Shown: positions 26,868-36,434 of the stretch, one piece after another
Layout of the letters: every line of letters starts with the position of its first letter
Position numbering within the stretch: the first letter of the stretch is position 1
From: Ohtaekwangia sp966211525
GTDB taxonomy: Bacteria > Bacteroidota > Bacteroidia > Cytophagales > Cyclobacteriaceae
Direction: 5' to 3'
DNA: 64,000 nt
NCBI GenBank assembly: GCA_966211525.1
Contig: CBIHOZ010000009.1
Coordinates: 1 to 64,000, forward strand
Position numbers and translations under genes: made by a program
Notes under the pieces: generated by a model
Seen by the model: the letters and a program-made list of their open reading frames with translations, nothing else
Databases searched by the model: none
Told to the model about the DNA's origin: nothing

Positions 26868-27284
26868 ATGGAAAAACTGGAACACATTGGCGTAGCCGTT
26901 AAAAACATTGAACAAGCCAACAAATTATTTGCAGCCTTGCTGGGCCGCGAACACTACAAAATTGAAGAAGTGGCCTCGGAAGGTGTGCGAACTTCTTTCT
27001 TTGAACTTTCGGGCGTAAAGATCGAATTGCTGGAAGCAACACGTGAAGACTCGCCCATTGCAAAATTTATTGAAAAACGTGGAGAAGGAATTCACCACCT
27101 GGCATTTGAAGTAAAAAATATTGAAGAGGGAATTCAGAACTACCAGGCCAAAGGTTTCGAACTGATCAACCCGGTACCGAAAAAAGGAGCTGACAATAAA
27201 CGTATTTGCTTCCTCCACCCCAAGTCGACACAAGGCGTGCTCGTTGAACTATGTGAGGAAATCAAAGACACATCTGCAAAATAA
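26868..27284 (+). CDS. mce: methylmalonyl-CoA epimerase
   Basis: A 138-residue vicinal-oxygen-chelate enzyme interconverting the epimers of methylmalonyl-CoA in propionate/succinate metabolism. Metal ligands and motifs fit: LEHIGVAVKN (His6), GIHHLAFEV (His76-His77) and LVELCEE. I chose the ATG at 26868 over a GTG 42 bp earlier because the family begins MEKLEHIG. The mutase genes are not in the window. Confidence 0.93.
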   Translation: MEKLEHIGVAVKNIEQANKLFAALLGREHYKIEEVASEGVRTSFFELSGVKIELLEATREDSPIAKFIEKRGEGIHHLAFEVKNIEEGIQNYQAKGFELINPVPKKGADNKRICFLHPKSTQGVLVELCEEIKDTSAK

Positions 27285-27320
27285 AAAATGGAATCATTGT
27301 TATAAGCTGCTACAACCGCC

Positions 27321-27349
27321 TTTGATATTCAGGCATAATCTTACTTTTG
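27321..27349 (+). promoter_or_regulatory. candidate thiL promoter
   Basis: TTTG (27321-27324), a 17-nt spacer and TACTTTTG (27342-27349) lie 45 bp above the thiL start. It fits the Bacteroidota promoter type but the spacer is 2 nt shorter than at the rRNA and rpsT promoters. Confidence 0.45.
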
Positions 27350-27393
27350 CAGCATGAAGGAAGGCCTGTCTGCAGAAGTTTCTTTTTAAAGGT

Positions 27394-28440
27394 ATGAGCG
27401 AATCAAGATCAGAAATAAGTCAACTCGGTGAGTTTGGTCTCATCGATCGGATCAGTAAAAATTTTACACTTCAAAACCAGTCGTCTGTTAAAGGCATTGG
27501 CGATGATGCAGCTGTGATCGATGCGGGCGATGATTACCTGTTGATCTCAACCGATATGCTGGTAGAAGGCATTCACTTCGACCTGGCCTATATGCCGCTG
27601 CAACATTTAGGCTATAAAGCTGTAGCGGTAAATGTATCGGATATAGCGGCCATGAATGGCAAAGCCGAACAGATCACCGTGAGTCTTGCGCTCACCAATC
27701 GTTTCTCGGTTGAAGCTATTGATGCACTGTATCAAGGTATAAAGGCTGCATGCGATAACTATAAAGTTGATTTGGTAGGAGGCGATACAACTTCTTCGGT
27801 TGCCGGGCTGGTAATTTCGATCAGCGTTACCGGTCGTGTTAAAAAAGACCAGGTGGTATACAGAAGCGGTGCGAAGCCGAATGATATAGTCTGCGTAACG
27901 GGCGATCTGGGTGCTGCCTTCATGGGACTACAAGTATTGGTGCGCGAGAAAGAAGTATACGAAGCGGACCCAAGCATGCAACCCGATCTTGAAAAGTTTG
28001 AATACCTGGTGAGTCGCCAGTTAAAACCGGAAGCCCGTACTGAAATTATTTACGACCTGGAAGAGCGAGGTGTAAAACCTACTTCGATGATTGATGTATC
28101 GGACGGACTTGCGTCTGAACTTCTTCATATCGTTAAGAATTCAGGTGCCGGTATAAGAATCTTTGAAGATAAAATACCAATCGATCAACTTACGTTTGAG
28201 ACAGCGATAGAATTTAAACTCGATCCTATCACCTGTGCGTTGAACGGTGGCGAAGACTACGAATTACTTTTCACGATCGATCAAAACGATTACGAAAAAT
28301 TAAAGAACCATCCTGATATTCACAGCATCGGGTATATGCACGATAAGAAAGACCAGAATGTCATGATCAGTAAACAAGGTACAGTGGTACCGTTGCGTGC
28401 ACAAGGCTGGAATCACTTCACGAGTAATCCGCAGACTTAA
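27394..28440 (+). CDS. thiL: thiamine-monophosphate kinase
   Basis: A 348-residue PurM/ThiL-fold kinase making thiamine diphosphate from thiamine monophosphate and ATP. Motifs in order: GIGDDAAVID, STDMLVEGIHFD, LVGGDTTSS, VTGDLGAAFMG and MIDVSDGLASEL, all ATP/Mg2+ sites of the family. Other thiamine genes are absent from this window. Its last 4 bp overlap the end of the convergent gene at 28437. Confidence 0.95.
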   Translation: MSESRSEISQLGEFGLIDRISKNFTLQNQSSVKGIGDDAAVIDAGDDYLLISTDMLVEGIHFDLAYMPLQHLGYKAVAVNVSDIAAMNGKAEQITVSLALTNRFSVEAIDALYQGIKAACDNYKVDLVGGDTTSSVAGLVISISVTGRVKKDQVVYRSGAKPNDIVCVTGDLGAAFMGLQVLVREKEVYEADPSMQPDLEKFEYLVSRQLKPEARTEIIYDLEERGVKPTSMIDVSDGLASELLHIVKNSGAGIRIFEDKIPIDQLTFETAIEFKLDPITCALNGGEDYELLFTIDQNDYEKLKNHPDIHSIGYMHDKKDQNVMISKQGTVVPLRAQGWNHFTSNPQT

Positions 28441-28802
28441 TCTTCCGGATACGGTATAAATAAGAAGTTGGTGAATTCTTTGTCTACCACAAACAGACAG
28501 CAGAATTCATCCGGATTTTTATAAGCTTCCTGAAAAGGTTCTACTTTTTCTTTTTCAACAATACCACGCTGCAGAAATTCATCGAGGAACGAAGCGAAGT
28601 AATTCCAGTCCGTACCATTTTGTATCTGGTCAAAAAGTAATTGTCCTATAGGCTGAGCTTCCTTGCAGATAGGAAAGATCGGGTAATCAAAACCTGCTTT
28701 ACGGATCTGGTATGAAGCCTCACGCAACGCATCGGCCACACGTACAAAGTCCTGCGAAATAGTTCCCAGATATTTACCACTCAGCTCCGGATCGTTATGC
28801 AT
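28437..28802 (-). CDS. conserved hypothetical protein
   Basis: A 121-residue soluble, mostly helical protein without signal peptide or recognised motif. The protein-like sequence, intact frame and position between thiL (convergent) and the ACP phosphodiesterase gene (same strand, 51 bp away) support it as real. I recognise no function; similar small proteins seem common in Bacteroidota, but that is memory, not a search. Confidence 0.72.
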   Translation of the reverse strand: MHNDPELSGKYLGTISQDFVRVADALREASYQIRKAGFDYPIFPICKEAQPIGQLLFDQIQNGTDWNYFASFLDEFLQRGIVEKEKVEPFQEAYKNPDEFCCLFVVDKEFTNFLFIPYPED

Positions 28803-28853
28803 AATTGTTTTGAATTAGAAGACGCAAAAATAACACGGGTATACGGCATCAGT

Positions 28854-29441
28854 TCAGTAACTCTTTAAAAAATTCTCTGCGTGTTGTTTAAGTTCAGGGA
28901 AGAATAACTCAAACTCCGCTTTGAACTCATCGTAATACTTCTGCAGATCGATTGCGGCTTCATCCATACGCGATTCATACGGAGTTCTTCGCGACATACC
29001 CGTTAACGCCCGGTTAATACCTTCTATACGTGCATAGTGTACAAGCCAGTTACCGCGAATCATATAGGGCAACATTCGTTTTACACCATCGGGCAGCATG
29101 GCATCATGTGCTTCGATCGTGGCATAAGCGTGCTCGGCAAAATCAGGAAGTAAATCGCTATGATATTGGTCCCAGTATTTAGCGAGGTAGTGATCATAAA
29201 AAACATCTACAATAACACCTGCATAATGTCGATACCCCGGACGCAACCGGTCTTTACTCTGCTTTACAACGGCATGCTTATCGGTAAACTCATCAATGGC
29301 ACGATGCAGCTCTATACCTTTCACAATCGGTGTACTAAACTGCTGAAGCAGATTTCTGCCTTTAACAAAATCGCCAATGAAATTACCTACCATAACTTCA
29401 GGGTCGCTACCAGACAAATAAAGATGTGCAAGAAAGTTCAT
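28854..29441 (-). CDS. acpH: acyl carrier protein phosphodiesterase
   Basis: A 195-residue HD-like hydrolase that removes 4'-phosphopantetheine from holo-ACP. Conserved start MNFLAHLYLSGSDPEVMVGN, metal-site segments GIELHRAIDEFTDKH and VIVDVFYDHYLAKYW, and length all match AcpH. The HxxxDxxTDxH and D-x2-YDH patterns suggest an active site intact for metal binding. Confidence 0.9.
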   Translation of the reverse strand: MNFLAHLYLSGSDPEVMVGNFIGDFVKGRNLLQQFSTPIVKGIELHRAIDEFTDKHAVVKQSKDRLRPGYRHYAGVIVDVFYDHYLAKYWDQYHSDLLPDFAEHAYATIEAHDAMLPDGVKRMLPYMIRGNWLVHYARIEGINRALTGMSRRTPYESRMDEAAIDLQKYYDEFKAEFELFFPELKQHAENFLKSY

Positions 29442-29562
29442 TGCCTATAAAGGTATTGGTATTTATATTAAGTTTAAGATGATTTATTTAGTGCCGGCAT
29501 TATACCACCAAGTAGTATGCCCGACTAAATATTACATTTTTTGATTAACGATTATTCCCCCA

Positions 29563-29961
29563 ATGGCCGTACTAAACCAAATGAAATTACTGATCAGTCT
29601 GGCGCAGATCGATGGCAAGGTTGCCGAACGTGAACAATACTATATCATTAACATTGGCCGGGCCAACGGTTTTTATCCGGACGAAATCAAACCGCTGTTC
29701 GATCAGCAACACAAACTTACCATACCCGAGAATCTCACGGCAGATCAAAAATTCAATTATATAGTGAGCCTCGTACAGTTGATGAAGATTGATGAGCGCA
29801 TGTATAAAGAAGAAATTATGTTCTGCTCAAAAATTGCCGTGAACCTTGGCTACGATCAGGGCGTGATGTTCGATTTGATGCTGCACGTAAAAGCCGGAGA
29901 TATGAGTGAATCAGAATTACGCGAGCTTAGAAATATAACCGATAAACATTTGTCACAATAA
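29563..29961 (+). CDS. TerB-like protein
   Basis: A 132-residue all-helical protein resembling the tellurite-resistance TerB / co-chaperone DjlA N-terminal fold, with the typical ISLAQIDGKVAEREQYYI acidic helix and a second repeat (LMKIDERMYKEEI). The acidic residues in such proteins can bind metal. No other ter genes are near. Single-gene unit; the downstream amidohydrolase starts 29 bp after. Confidence 0.78.
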   Translation: MAVLNQMKLLISLAQIDGKVAEREQYYIINIGRANGFYPDEIKPLFDQQHKLTIPENLTADQKFNYIVSLVQLMKIDERMYKEEIMFCSKIAVNLGYDQGVMFDLMLHVKAGDMSESELRELRNITDKHLSQ

Positions 29962-29990
29962 ATCCTGACCCCAACCCAACCTCATTAACC

Positions 29991-31268
29991 ATGAAAAAGC
30001 TTTGTATCATTTTGTGTGCCGCATGTATAGTCTTTAGTGCTGCTGCACAACGAACGGTTATCCACTGTGGCAACCTCATTGATGGAAAAGCAAACGATGT
30101 GCAGCCACAGATGACGATCGTTGTTGAAGGCAACAAGATCATTTCCATTGAAAAGGGATTTACCAAACCGGGTAGTTCTGACAAGCTGATAGACCTCAGC
30201 AAGAAAACTGTTTTACCGGGACTGGTCGACATGCACGTGCACCTGGAAGGTGAAACCAATAAAGATCAGAACCTTCAGCGCTTTACATTGAATGATGCAG
30301 ATATAGCTTTCCGCTCAACGGTATTTGCAAAGAAGACTTTGCTTGCAGGCTTTACAACGGTGCGCGACCTCGGCGGTTCGGGAGTAAATATAGCATTGCG
30401 CAATGCGATCAATCAGGGGTTGGTTGTGGGACCAAGAATATTTACTGCTGGTAAATCTATAGCAACTACAGGAGGACATGCAGATCCGACAAACGGTTAT
30501 CGTAAGGACCTGATGGGAGACCCGGGACCAAAGGAAGGTGTTGTAAATGGTGTTGAAGATGCGAGACAAGCTGTGAGACAACGCTATAAGGATGGCTCTG
30601 ACATGATCAAGATCACGGCAACCGGCGGTGTATTGAGTATAGCTAAAGATGGAAGCAATCCTCAGTTTACCGATGAAGAATTGAAAGCCATTATCGAAAC
30701 TGCAAAAGACTATAACATGCATACTGCGGCACACGCGCATGGAGCTGAAGGTATGAAGCGCGCAGTACTTGCCGGTATAACAACGATCGAGCACGGCACA
30801 AAAATGACAGACGAGGTTATGGATCTGATGATACAAAAAGGAACCTACTTTGTGCCCACTATATCGGCCGGTAAATTTGTAGCGGAGCAGGCAAAGGTCC
30901 CGGGATATTATCATCCACTGGTTGTACCGAAAGCTTTGGAAATTGGTCCGCAGATACAACAGACTTTTAGCAAAGCCTATAAACGCGGTGTAAAAATTGC
31001 CTTTGGTACAGACGCGGGTGTATTTCCGCATGGAGATAATGGAAAAGAATTTACCTATATGGTGGAGGCTGGTATGCCTGCGATGGAGGCTATAAAATCG
31101 GCTACAGTTGTACCCGCTGGTATATTAGGTGTTTCTGATAAGATCGGAACGCTGGAAGCAGGAAAGTTTGCAGATATAGTAGCCACCGATGAAAATCCGT
31201 TGAAGAACATCAAGACGATGGAGAAGGTAAGTTTCGTGATGAAAGAAGGTGTGGTATATAAACCGTAA
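29991..31268 (+). CDS. secreted amidohydrolase-family metallohydrolase
   Basis: A 425-residue exported enzyme (signal peptide MKKLCIILCAACIVFSAAAQ). Metal-binding signatures of the imidazolonepropionase/Xaa-Pro dipeptidase-like amidohydrolases are present: DMHVHLEGE, KITATGGVLS, AAHAHG, TIEHGT and FGTDAGVFPHGDN. It probably hydrolyses a cyclic amide or dipeptide in the periplasm; the substrate cannot be read. A long open frame on the opposite strand (30315-31031) is a shadow. Confidence 0.88.
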   Translation: MKKLCIILCAACIVFSAAAQRTVIHCGNLIDGKANDVQPQMTIVVEGNKIISIEKGFTKPGSSDKLIDLSKKTVLPGLVDMHVHLEGETNKDQNLQRFTLNDADIAFRSTVFAKKTLLAGFTTVRDLGGSGVNIALRNAINQGLVVGPRIFTAGKSIATTGGHADPTNGYRKDLMGDPGPKEGVVNGVEDARQAVRQRYKDGSDMIKITATGGVLSIAKDGSNPQFTDEELKAIIETAKDYNMHTAAHAHGAEGMKRAVLAGITTIEHGTKMTDEVMDLMIQKGTYFVPTISAGKFVAEQAKVPGYYHPLVVPKALEIGPQIQQTFSKAYKRGVKIAFGTDAGVFPHGDNGKEFTYMVEAGMPAMEAIKSATVVPAGILGVSDKIGTLEAGKFADIVATDENPLKNIKTMEKVSFVMKEGVVYKP

Positions 31269-31685
31269 TCAGTCTACGGTAGCAATACATTTCAACTCAA
31301 TAGCGATGGGGGTAGGCAGCGCGTTTACCTCCACCGTTGTGCGGCACGGTTGATTCTCTTTAAAGTACGATGCATATATCTTGTTAAACACCGGAAAATC
31401 CTTTTTCATGTTAGTGAGGAACACGGTTATATCTACAAGATTCTCCCAACGCGAACCTGACGACTCCAATATCAACTTCACATTCTCAAACACTGCGTGA
31501 CATTGCTCTTCAATGTTATAGCGCACTATATTTCCTTCCTCATCCAGTGTAACGCCAGGTATATCTTTCGATCCTTTTTTACGAGGTCCTACACCGGAAA
31601 GAAAAAGCAGGTTACCTACTTTCTTCGCATGCGGGTATGCCCCAACGGGCTCGGGAGCTTTGTCGCTATGTATACTCTCTTGCAT
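31269..31685 (-). CDS. RidA-family protein
   Basis: A 138-residue YjgF/YER057c/UK114 protein, the enamine/imine deaminase family. The conserved active-site arginine is Arg115 in QPCRTTVEV. SGVGPRKKG and ENLVDITVFLTNM are family segments; the extra GSKDIPGVTLDEEGNIV loop is like the human-type or aminomuconate-deaminase-like subgroup. Third gene after pepP and a DUF4198 gene on the minus strand, 6 bp away. Confidence 0.9.
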   Translation of the reverse strand: MQESIHSDKAPEPVGAYPHAKKVGNLLFLSGVGPRKKGSKDIPGVTLDEEGNIVRYNIEEQCHAVFENVKLILESSGSRWENLVDITVFLTNMKKDFPVFNKIYASYFKENQPCRTTVEVNALPTPIAIELKCIATVD

Positions 31686-31691
31686 AACGGT

Positions 31692-32498
31692 CTACTCTAT
31701 GCCAAATACCAAACTTCCCGTATAACTTCTCCAATCGGCTTGCCCGTCCTTAGACGGAACCATATATATTACCTGTACCATCCACATGCCTTTACTGCTG
31801 ATGCGTGTTTCCATGGTTCCGTTTTGCTCGGTATATATATTCTGTAATGTGGTGAGTCCTTCTTTGCGATTCCATACTTTAACACGGGCACCGAACAACG
31901 GCTTTTTATTCCCCAGAATTTTAAAGCGGATGTTATCTCCGAGCTTCAGAGAATATGGATTTTGTTCGGGGACTATTTCGATCGGAAAGCCCACGGCTAT
32001 TTTATACCCATCGTCTTTTTTGGCGCCTACCTGTACTAACAGCTTGGTATATTTTGCACTGGATTCTTTACCAGGTTTACCCGACGCACCGGCCTTTTCA
32101 CGGGCTGCATACGCATCGTCAAGACCGTTTTCCTTCAGGTATGTATTAAATTTCCCGGCTTCCAATTCGGTAAATGCAAAAGACGTTTGCATCGCCAACA
32201 CATGTGTGCCCTCTTCCTTCAACTCAATATCAAGATGATCTTTCTTTCCTTCTACAACGGTGGGTTTCAGATAAGACACTCCGGCTAGCCGATGATGCTC
32301 AAGCTTCTCGATAGACGCTTTTTTTATTTCTACCGGCTCACCCATAAAATTTTCGCCACTAACAAAATTTATCTTCGCCTTTTCTCCCAGGGAGTAAATA
32401 AACTTCAGCGGTTGCATCCAGAATTCCTGTGCTGCCACAGCCGATACAACCATCATCAGTAACACCAATGTAGCATAGCGTTTATTCACTCTCTTCAT
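31692..32498 (-). CDS. DUF4198-like exported protein
   Basis: A 268-residue exported protein (signal peptide ending near AVAAQ) starting EFWMQPLKFIYSLGEKAKINFVSGENF, typical of DUF4198, whose members are sometimes linked to metal uptake. Two beta-sandwich-like halves follow, the second with FKILGNKKPLFGARVKVWNR. Lies 8 bp after pepP and 6 bp before the RidA gene, thus one transcription unit. Function not known. Confidence 0.8.
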   Translation of the reverse strand: MKRVNKRYATLVLLMMVVSAVAAQEFWMQPLKFIYSLGEKAKINFVSGENFMGEPVEIKKASIEKLEHHRLAGVSYLKPTVVEGKKDHLDIELKEEGTHVLAMQTSFAFTELEAGKFNTYLKENGLDDAYAAREKAGASGKPGKESSAKYTKLLVQVGAKKDDGYKIAVGFPIEIVPEQNPYSLKLGDNIRFKILGNKKPLFGARVKVWNRKEGLTTLQNIYTEQNGTMETRISSKGMWMVQVIYMVPSKDGQADWRSYTGSLVFGIE

Positions 32499-32506
32499 AG
32501 GGCAAT

Positions 32507-33808
32507 CTATATTTTGCTGTTCATGATCTCTTCAATCTCTTCAACTTCTACCGGAATGTTTTGCATCAAATCATGTACACCGTTCTTTTCAATCACCACA
32601 TTATTCTCAATGCGAATTCCGAAACCTTCTTCCCGTATATATATACCGGGCTCCACCGTCCAAACCTGCCCCACCTGCATTTTGTGATACATGCTGCCTA
32701 CATCGTGCACATCCAGTCCGAGCTGGTGGCCGGTGCCGTGCATAAAATACTTCATGAATAAAGGCTTGTCTTTATCCTGGTTCTTAACATCTTTCTTATC
32801 GAGCAACTTCAGACCTATCAATTCACTCTCCGTTATCTTCTGTATCTCTTTGTGATAGTCGTAATATTTTTCACCCGGTCTTAACATCTTAAACGCTGCA
32901 CGTTGCACACGCAGTACAGCATTGTATACATCTTTCTGACGCTGCGTAAATTTTCCGTTAACAGGAATAGTGCGTGTAAGGTCAGCGTTGTAATTGGCAT
33001 ACTCTGCTCCTACATCCAACAATAATACATCACCATCTTTACAAGGCTTGTTGTTCTCGATATAGTGCAACACACAGGAGTTGGCACCCGATGCTATAAT
33101 CGGCTCATACGCAAAACCGCGTGAACCATGGCGTAAAAATTCGTGCGCAAACTCTGCCTCTATTTCATATTCAATTACACCGGGCTTTACAAACTTCAAC
33201 ACACGTCTGAAAGCTTTTTCCGTTATATCACACGCACGTTGTAATTGATCAAGTTCATATTTCGATTTTATACTCCGCAGGCGATGCATAATCGGAGCCA
33301 GACGTTCATAACGATGCAACGGATATTTATCCTGACACCATTTAACAAAGCGGGCTTCACGCGATTCAACCGCTACATCTGCACGGTAGTGATCGTTGGT
33401 ATTGAGGTATACATGTTCAACATCGCCCATTACCATCAGCATGTTGAAGATCTTTGCAAAGTCTGACATCCAAATGACAGTTTCAATACCCGTTTGCTCG
33501 CGCGCCTCGTCTTTGGTGAGCTTGTGCCCTTCCCACACGGAAATCAGTTCACTTGTCTCACGCAGAAAAAGTATCTCCCTGTATTTCTTATCCGGAAAAT
33601 CAGGACAGAGTACCAGGATCGTTTCTTCCTGATCAACACCGGTGAGATAGAACAGATCGCTGTTCTGGCGGAAACGCATCGTGCCATCCGAGTTCGTTGG
33701 CATAATGTCATTTGCATTCACTACAACCAGTGAATTGGACTTTAACTCCTTCACTAAATTTTTACGGTTTGTTTCAAAGAGTTCTTTGTTGATGCTTTTG
33801 TATCTCAT
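32507..33808 (-). CDS. pepP: Xaa-Pro aminopeptidase (aminopeptidase P)
   Basis: A 433-residue M24B metallopeptidase that removes N-terminal residues before proline. N-terminal creatinase-like domain, then the dinuclear metal site: DVGAEYANYNADLTR (Asp ligands), HGTGHQLGLDVHDVG (His) and VEPGIYI and RIENNVVI (Glu). All ligands are intact. First gene of the pepP-DUF4198-ridA unit; divergent from the fucosidase gene. Confidence 0.95.
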   Translation of the reverse strand: MRYKSINKELFETNRKNLVKELKSNSLVVVNANDIMPTNSDGTMRFRQNSDLFYLTGVDQEETILVLCPDFPDKKYREILFLRETSELISVWEGHKLTKDEAREQTGIETVIWMSDFAKIFNMLMVMGDVEHVYLNTNDHYRADVAVESREARFVKWCQDKYPLHRYERLAPIMHRLRSIKSKYELDQLQRACDITEKAFRRVLKFVKPGVIEYEIEAEFAHEFLRHGSRGFAYEPIIASGANSCVLHYIENNKPCKDGDVLLLDVGAEYANYNADLTRTIPVNGKFTQRQKDVYNAVLRVQRAAFKMLRPGEKYYDYHKEIQKITESELIGLKLLDKKDVKNQDKDKPLFMKYFMHGTGHQLGLDVHDVGSMYHKMQVGQVWTVEPGIYIREEGFGIRIENNVVIEKNGVHDLMQNIPVEVEEIEEIMNSKI

Positions 33809-33870
33809 AGTGTATTTATTACTTTCACTTACTCTAGTCAGGAGTACGCGTGCAATTTAACCAAAACTCT

Positions 33871-35184
33871 ATGAAGCTGACCAACCCATTTTACAAGACT
33901 GTTATTCTTTTTGTGATGATCACAACGGTGGCGTATACGCAAGGCAAATATGAACCGACACCTGAAAATAAAAAGAACCGCGAGTGGTTTCAGGATGCCA
34001 GGTTCGGGCTATTTATCCACTGGGGTGTATATAGTGTATTAGGCGATGGCGAATGGGTAATGAACCAGCAACAGATTCCGATCAAGATGTATGAAAAAAT
34101 TCCGGCATTCTTTAATCCCACCGAGTTCGATGCCAGGGCCTGGGTACAAATGGCAAAAGCAGCCGGCATGAAATATATAACCATTACCAGTAAACATCAC
34201 GATGGGTTTGCCATGTGGGATAGTAAAGTATCAGACTATAATATCGTAAAGCGAACACCGTATGGTAAAGATGTATTGAAGATGCTGGCTGACGAATGCC
34301 ATAAGGAAGGTATAAAACTGTTCTTCTACCACTCGCAACTCGACTGGCATCATCCGGACTATTTTCCGAGAGGAAATACAGGAGGCAACTGGACCGGTCG
34401 CCCGGAAAATGGTGAGTGGTATAAATACCTGGACTATATGGACGCTCAACTGACGGAGTTGTTAACCAACTATGGAGAGGTGGCCGGTATATGGTTCGAT
34501 GGTATGTGGGACAAGAAGGATGCTGACTGGCGTTTAAACAAAACGTATTCACTCATTCATAAACTTCAGCCGGGTGCACTGGTCGGCAGTAACCACCACG
34601 TTGCACCCTTCGATGGTGAAGATTTCCAAATGTTTGAAAAAGATCTTCCCGGTCACAACACAACTGGTTTTTCACCTGAACAAAAAATAGGTGATCTCCC
34701 GAAAGAAACATGTGAGACAATCAATTACTCCTGGGGATTTAACCTGAAAGATCAAAGTCATAAAAGCCGTAAAGACCTGATTCAATACCTGGTAAAAGCA
34801 GCTGGCTACAATGCCAATTTTCTGTTAAACGTTGGTCCGATGCCCAATGGTAAAATTCAGGATGAACACATCGCGAGACTGAAAGAGATGGGCGAATGGC
34901 TTACGGCCAATGGTGAAACGATTTACGGAACGCGAGGCGGACCGTTAACTGCGCGCGACTGGGGCGTAAGCACACAAAAAGGAAATAAAGTATATATACA
35001 TATTCTCGATTGGCAAGACGAATCGCTGGTGATACCATCATGGGGAAAAAAGATAAAATCAGCGAAGCTCTTTAAAGACAAAAGTGCCGTTAAGTTTATT
35101 GAGAATGATTTTGGTATTACCCTGAAAGTGCCCAAAGCCAAACTTGATGAAGTAGACACAATTGTTGAGCTGGAGCTTAAGTAA
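33871..35184 (+). CDS. alpha-L-fucosidase (GH29)
   Basis: A 437-residue exported glycoside hydrolase. The start at 33871 (MKLTNPFYKTVILF) gives a clean signal peptide; an upstream GTG adds 7 residues with no merit. GH29 motifs: WFQDARFGLFIHWGVYS, TSKHHDGFAMWDS, and the nucleophile region AGIWFDGMW with Asp at about residue 210. The nucleophile and the fold are intact. Typical role: removing terminal L-fucose from glycans in the periplasm. No other polysaccharide genes flank it. Confidence 0.94.
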   Translation: MKLTNPFYKTVILFVMITTVAYTQGKYEPTPENKKNREWFQDARFGLFIHWGVYSVLGDGEWVMNQQQIPIKMYEKIPAFFNPTEFDARAWVQMAKAAGMKYITITSKHHDGFAMWDSKVSDYNIVKRTPYGKDVLKMLADECHKEGIKLFFYHSQLDWHHPDYFPRGNTGGNWTGRPENGEWYKYLDYMDAQLTELLTNYGEVAGIWFDGMWDKKDADWRLNKTYSLIHKLQPGALVGSNHHVAPFDGEDFQMFEKDLPGHNTTGFSPEQKIGDLPKETCETINYSWGFNLKDQSHKSRKDLIQYLVKAAGYNANFLLNVGPMPNGKIQDEHIARLKEMGEWLTANGETIYGTRGGPLTARDWGVSTQKGNKVYIHILDWQDESLVIPSWGKKIKSAKLFKDKSAVKFIENDFGITLKVPKAKLDEVDTIVELELK

Positions 35185-35236
35185 AAAATATATGCTTACA
35201 ACGGCATGGCTATCTAATCCATAACGTCAGCAGCAT

Positions 35237-35267
35237 AAAAAAGGGCATCACACGTGATGCCCTTTTT
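35237..35267. terminator. bidirectional terminator between convergent genes
   Basis: A stem of 14 bp (including A-T ends) around ACGT, with core AAAGGGCATCAC and GTGATGCCCTTT, with A and T tracts on both sides. It lies between the fucosidase gene and the first DUF4199 gene and can serve both. Confidence 0.88.
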
Positions 35268-35293
35268 AGTATTCCATACTTATAATATATACT

Positions 35294-35764
35294 TTATGAC
35301 GATGTGCCCACCGGCTCATTCACCTGGTCGCTGCGTACCCAGTTCAGCAATACAAACGTTATGAACAGGCCGGAAAATATACCCTCCAGCAACACCATAA
35401 ACGAAGCTATATAGGCATTCAGATAAGGCCCCATCGGTTCGTGTTCAATTATATACTGCATCAGGTCATTATTGAAACGCAAAAACACAAACAGAAAGAG
35501 CGAAAAAGTGGATGCCCCAATTGCAGACGTTGCAACACCAATGGTAAGTCCACGGAAATAATTCAGGTGGCCATCGTGTGTTCGGGAATATTGCTTCATA
35601 GCATAATATACCCCTGCCAGCATAATCAACAGGTTGAGTAATCGTAACTCAATAACCTGCAGTAAACCTACCGCATACATTAAGAAAAAGTATACGATCA
35701 ATCCCAGTGCTATGAGTGTACCATATATTTCCGGGATACGAGTTGATCTGTTCCAGATATTCAT
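35294..35764 (-). CDS. DUF4199 membrane protein, copy 1
   Basis: A 156-residue integral membrane protein with four predicted transmembrane helices (near 16-34, 38-56, 74-94, 118-142) and the DUF4199 pattern LNYFRGLTIGVATSAIG. Close relative of the next gene upstream (35857-36327): same length, shared EPMGPYLNAYIASFMVLLEG/EPMGRYLNAYMTAF segments and the same C-terminal NWVxxDxVNxPxGxSS. Tandem duplication. Function unknown. Confidence 0.8.
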   Translation of the reverse strand: MNIWNRSTRIPEIYGTLIALGLIVYFFLMYAVGLLQVIELRLLNLLIMLAGVYYAMKQYSRTHDGHLNYFRGLTIGVATSAIGASTFSLFLFVFLRFNNDLMQYIIEHEPMGPYLNAYIASFMVLLEGIFSGLFITFVLLNWVRSDQVNEPVGTSS

Positions 35765-35856
35765 ATAATCAAAGGATTGTTTATATGCTATCTGAAAATA
35801 TTATGCCCGCAATAAAGTCTGTTGGCCTGGCAGTGCGATGAGGAACATCCTACACG

Positions 35857-36327
35857 CTAACTTGATTTACCAATGGGTTGGTTTACTTCATCAGTGTGTA
35901 CCCAGTTGAGCAATACAAATGTTACCAGCAACCCTGAGAAAAATCCTTCGAGTACAACAATAAAGGCAGTCATGTAGGCATTGAGATAACGCCCCATCGG
36001 TTCTTTATCGATGATCGACTGCATCATTGCAGAATCAATCTTCATATAGAAGAAGAGAAATATACCGAAGAACAGCGAACCTACTCCGGCTGTTTCAACA
36101 CCGGTTATCAGACCTCTGAAATAGTTGAGGCGTTCCGTATGTGTCTCTTTGAATTTTTTAAGCGCAGCATATACCCCGGCCGTTAGAATGACAAGGTTAA
36201 GCAAGCGTAATTCAATGTGATGACTGAGGCCGGCAGCTTTCATAATAATGAAGTATAAAATCAGACCGGCGGCAATACGCAATCCATATTTTTCAGGAAT
36301 GCGATCAGGGTTAGATAGGAAACTCAT
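35857..36327 (-). CDS. DUF4199 membrane protein, copy 2
   Basis: Second copy of the pair: 156 residues, four helices, LNYFRGLITGVETAGVG. Some soluble-loop residues differ from copy 1 (for example KKFKETHTERL against KQYSRTHDGHL), so the duplication is old. 92 bp separate the two. Likely transported and folded in the inner membrane; no partner is visible. Confidence 0.8.
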   Translation of the reverse strand: MSFLSNPDRIPEKYGLRIAAGLILYFIIMKAAGLSHHIELRLLNLVILTAGVYAALKKFKETHTERLNYFRGLITGVETAGVGSLFFGIFLFFYMKIDSAMMQSIIDKEPMGRYLNAYMTAFIVVLEGFFSGLLVTFVLLNWVHTDEVNQPIGKSS

Positions 36328-36434
36328 ATATGATGCATTGTTAGGTATATATAAATTTTTCGATTTTTTATGATAATTGCAAACGTTTTCATTGGATATT
36401 TTGAACTACATTTACCATGCTAAACCTATAAACC

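Noticed and set aside
30315..31031. 238-codon open frame antisense to the amidohydrolase gene
   Set aside because: It is a shadow: cysteine- and histidine-rich without family resemblance, opposite a gene with clear catalytic motifs.
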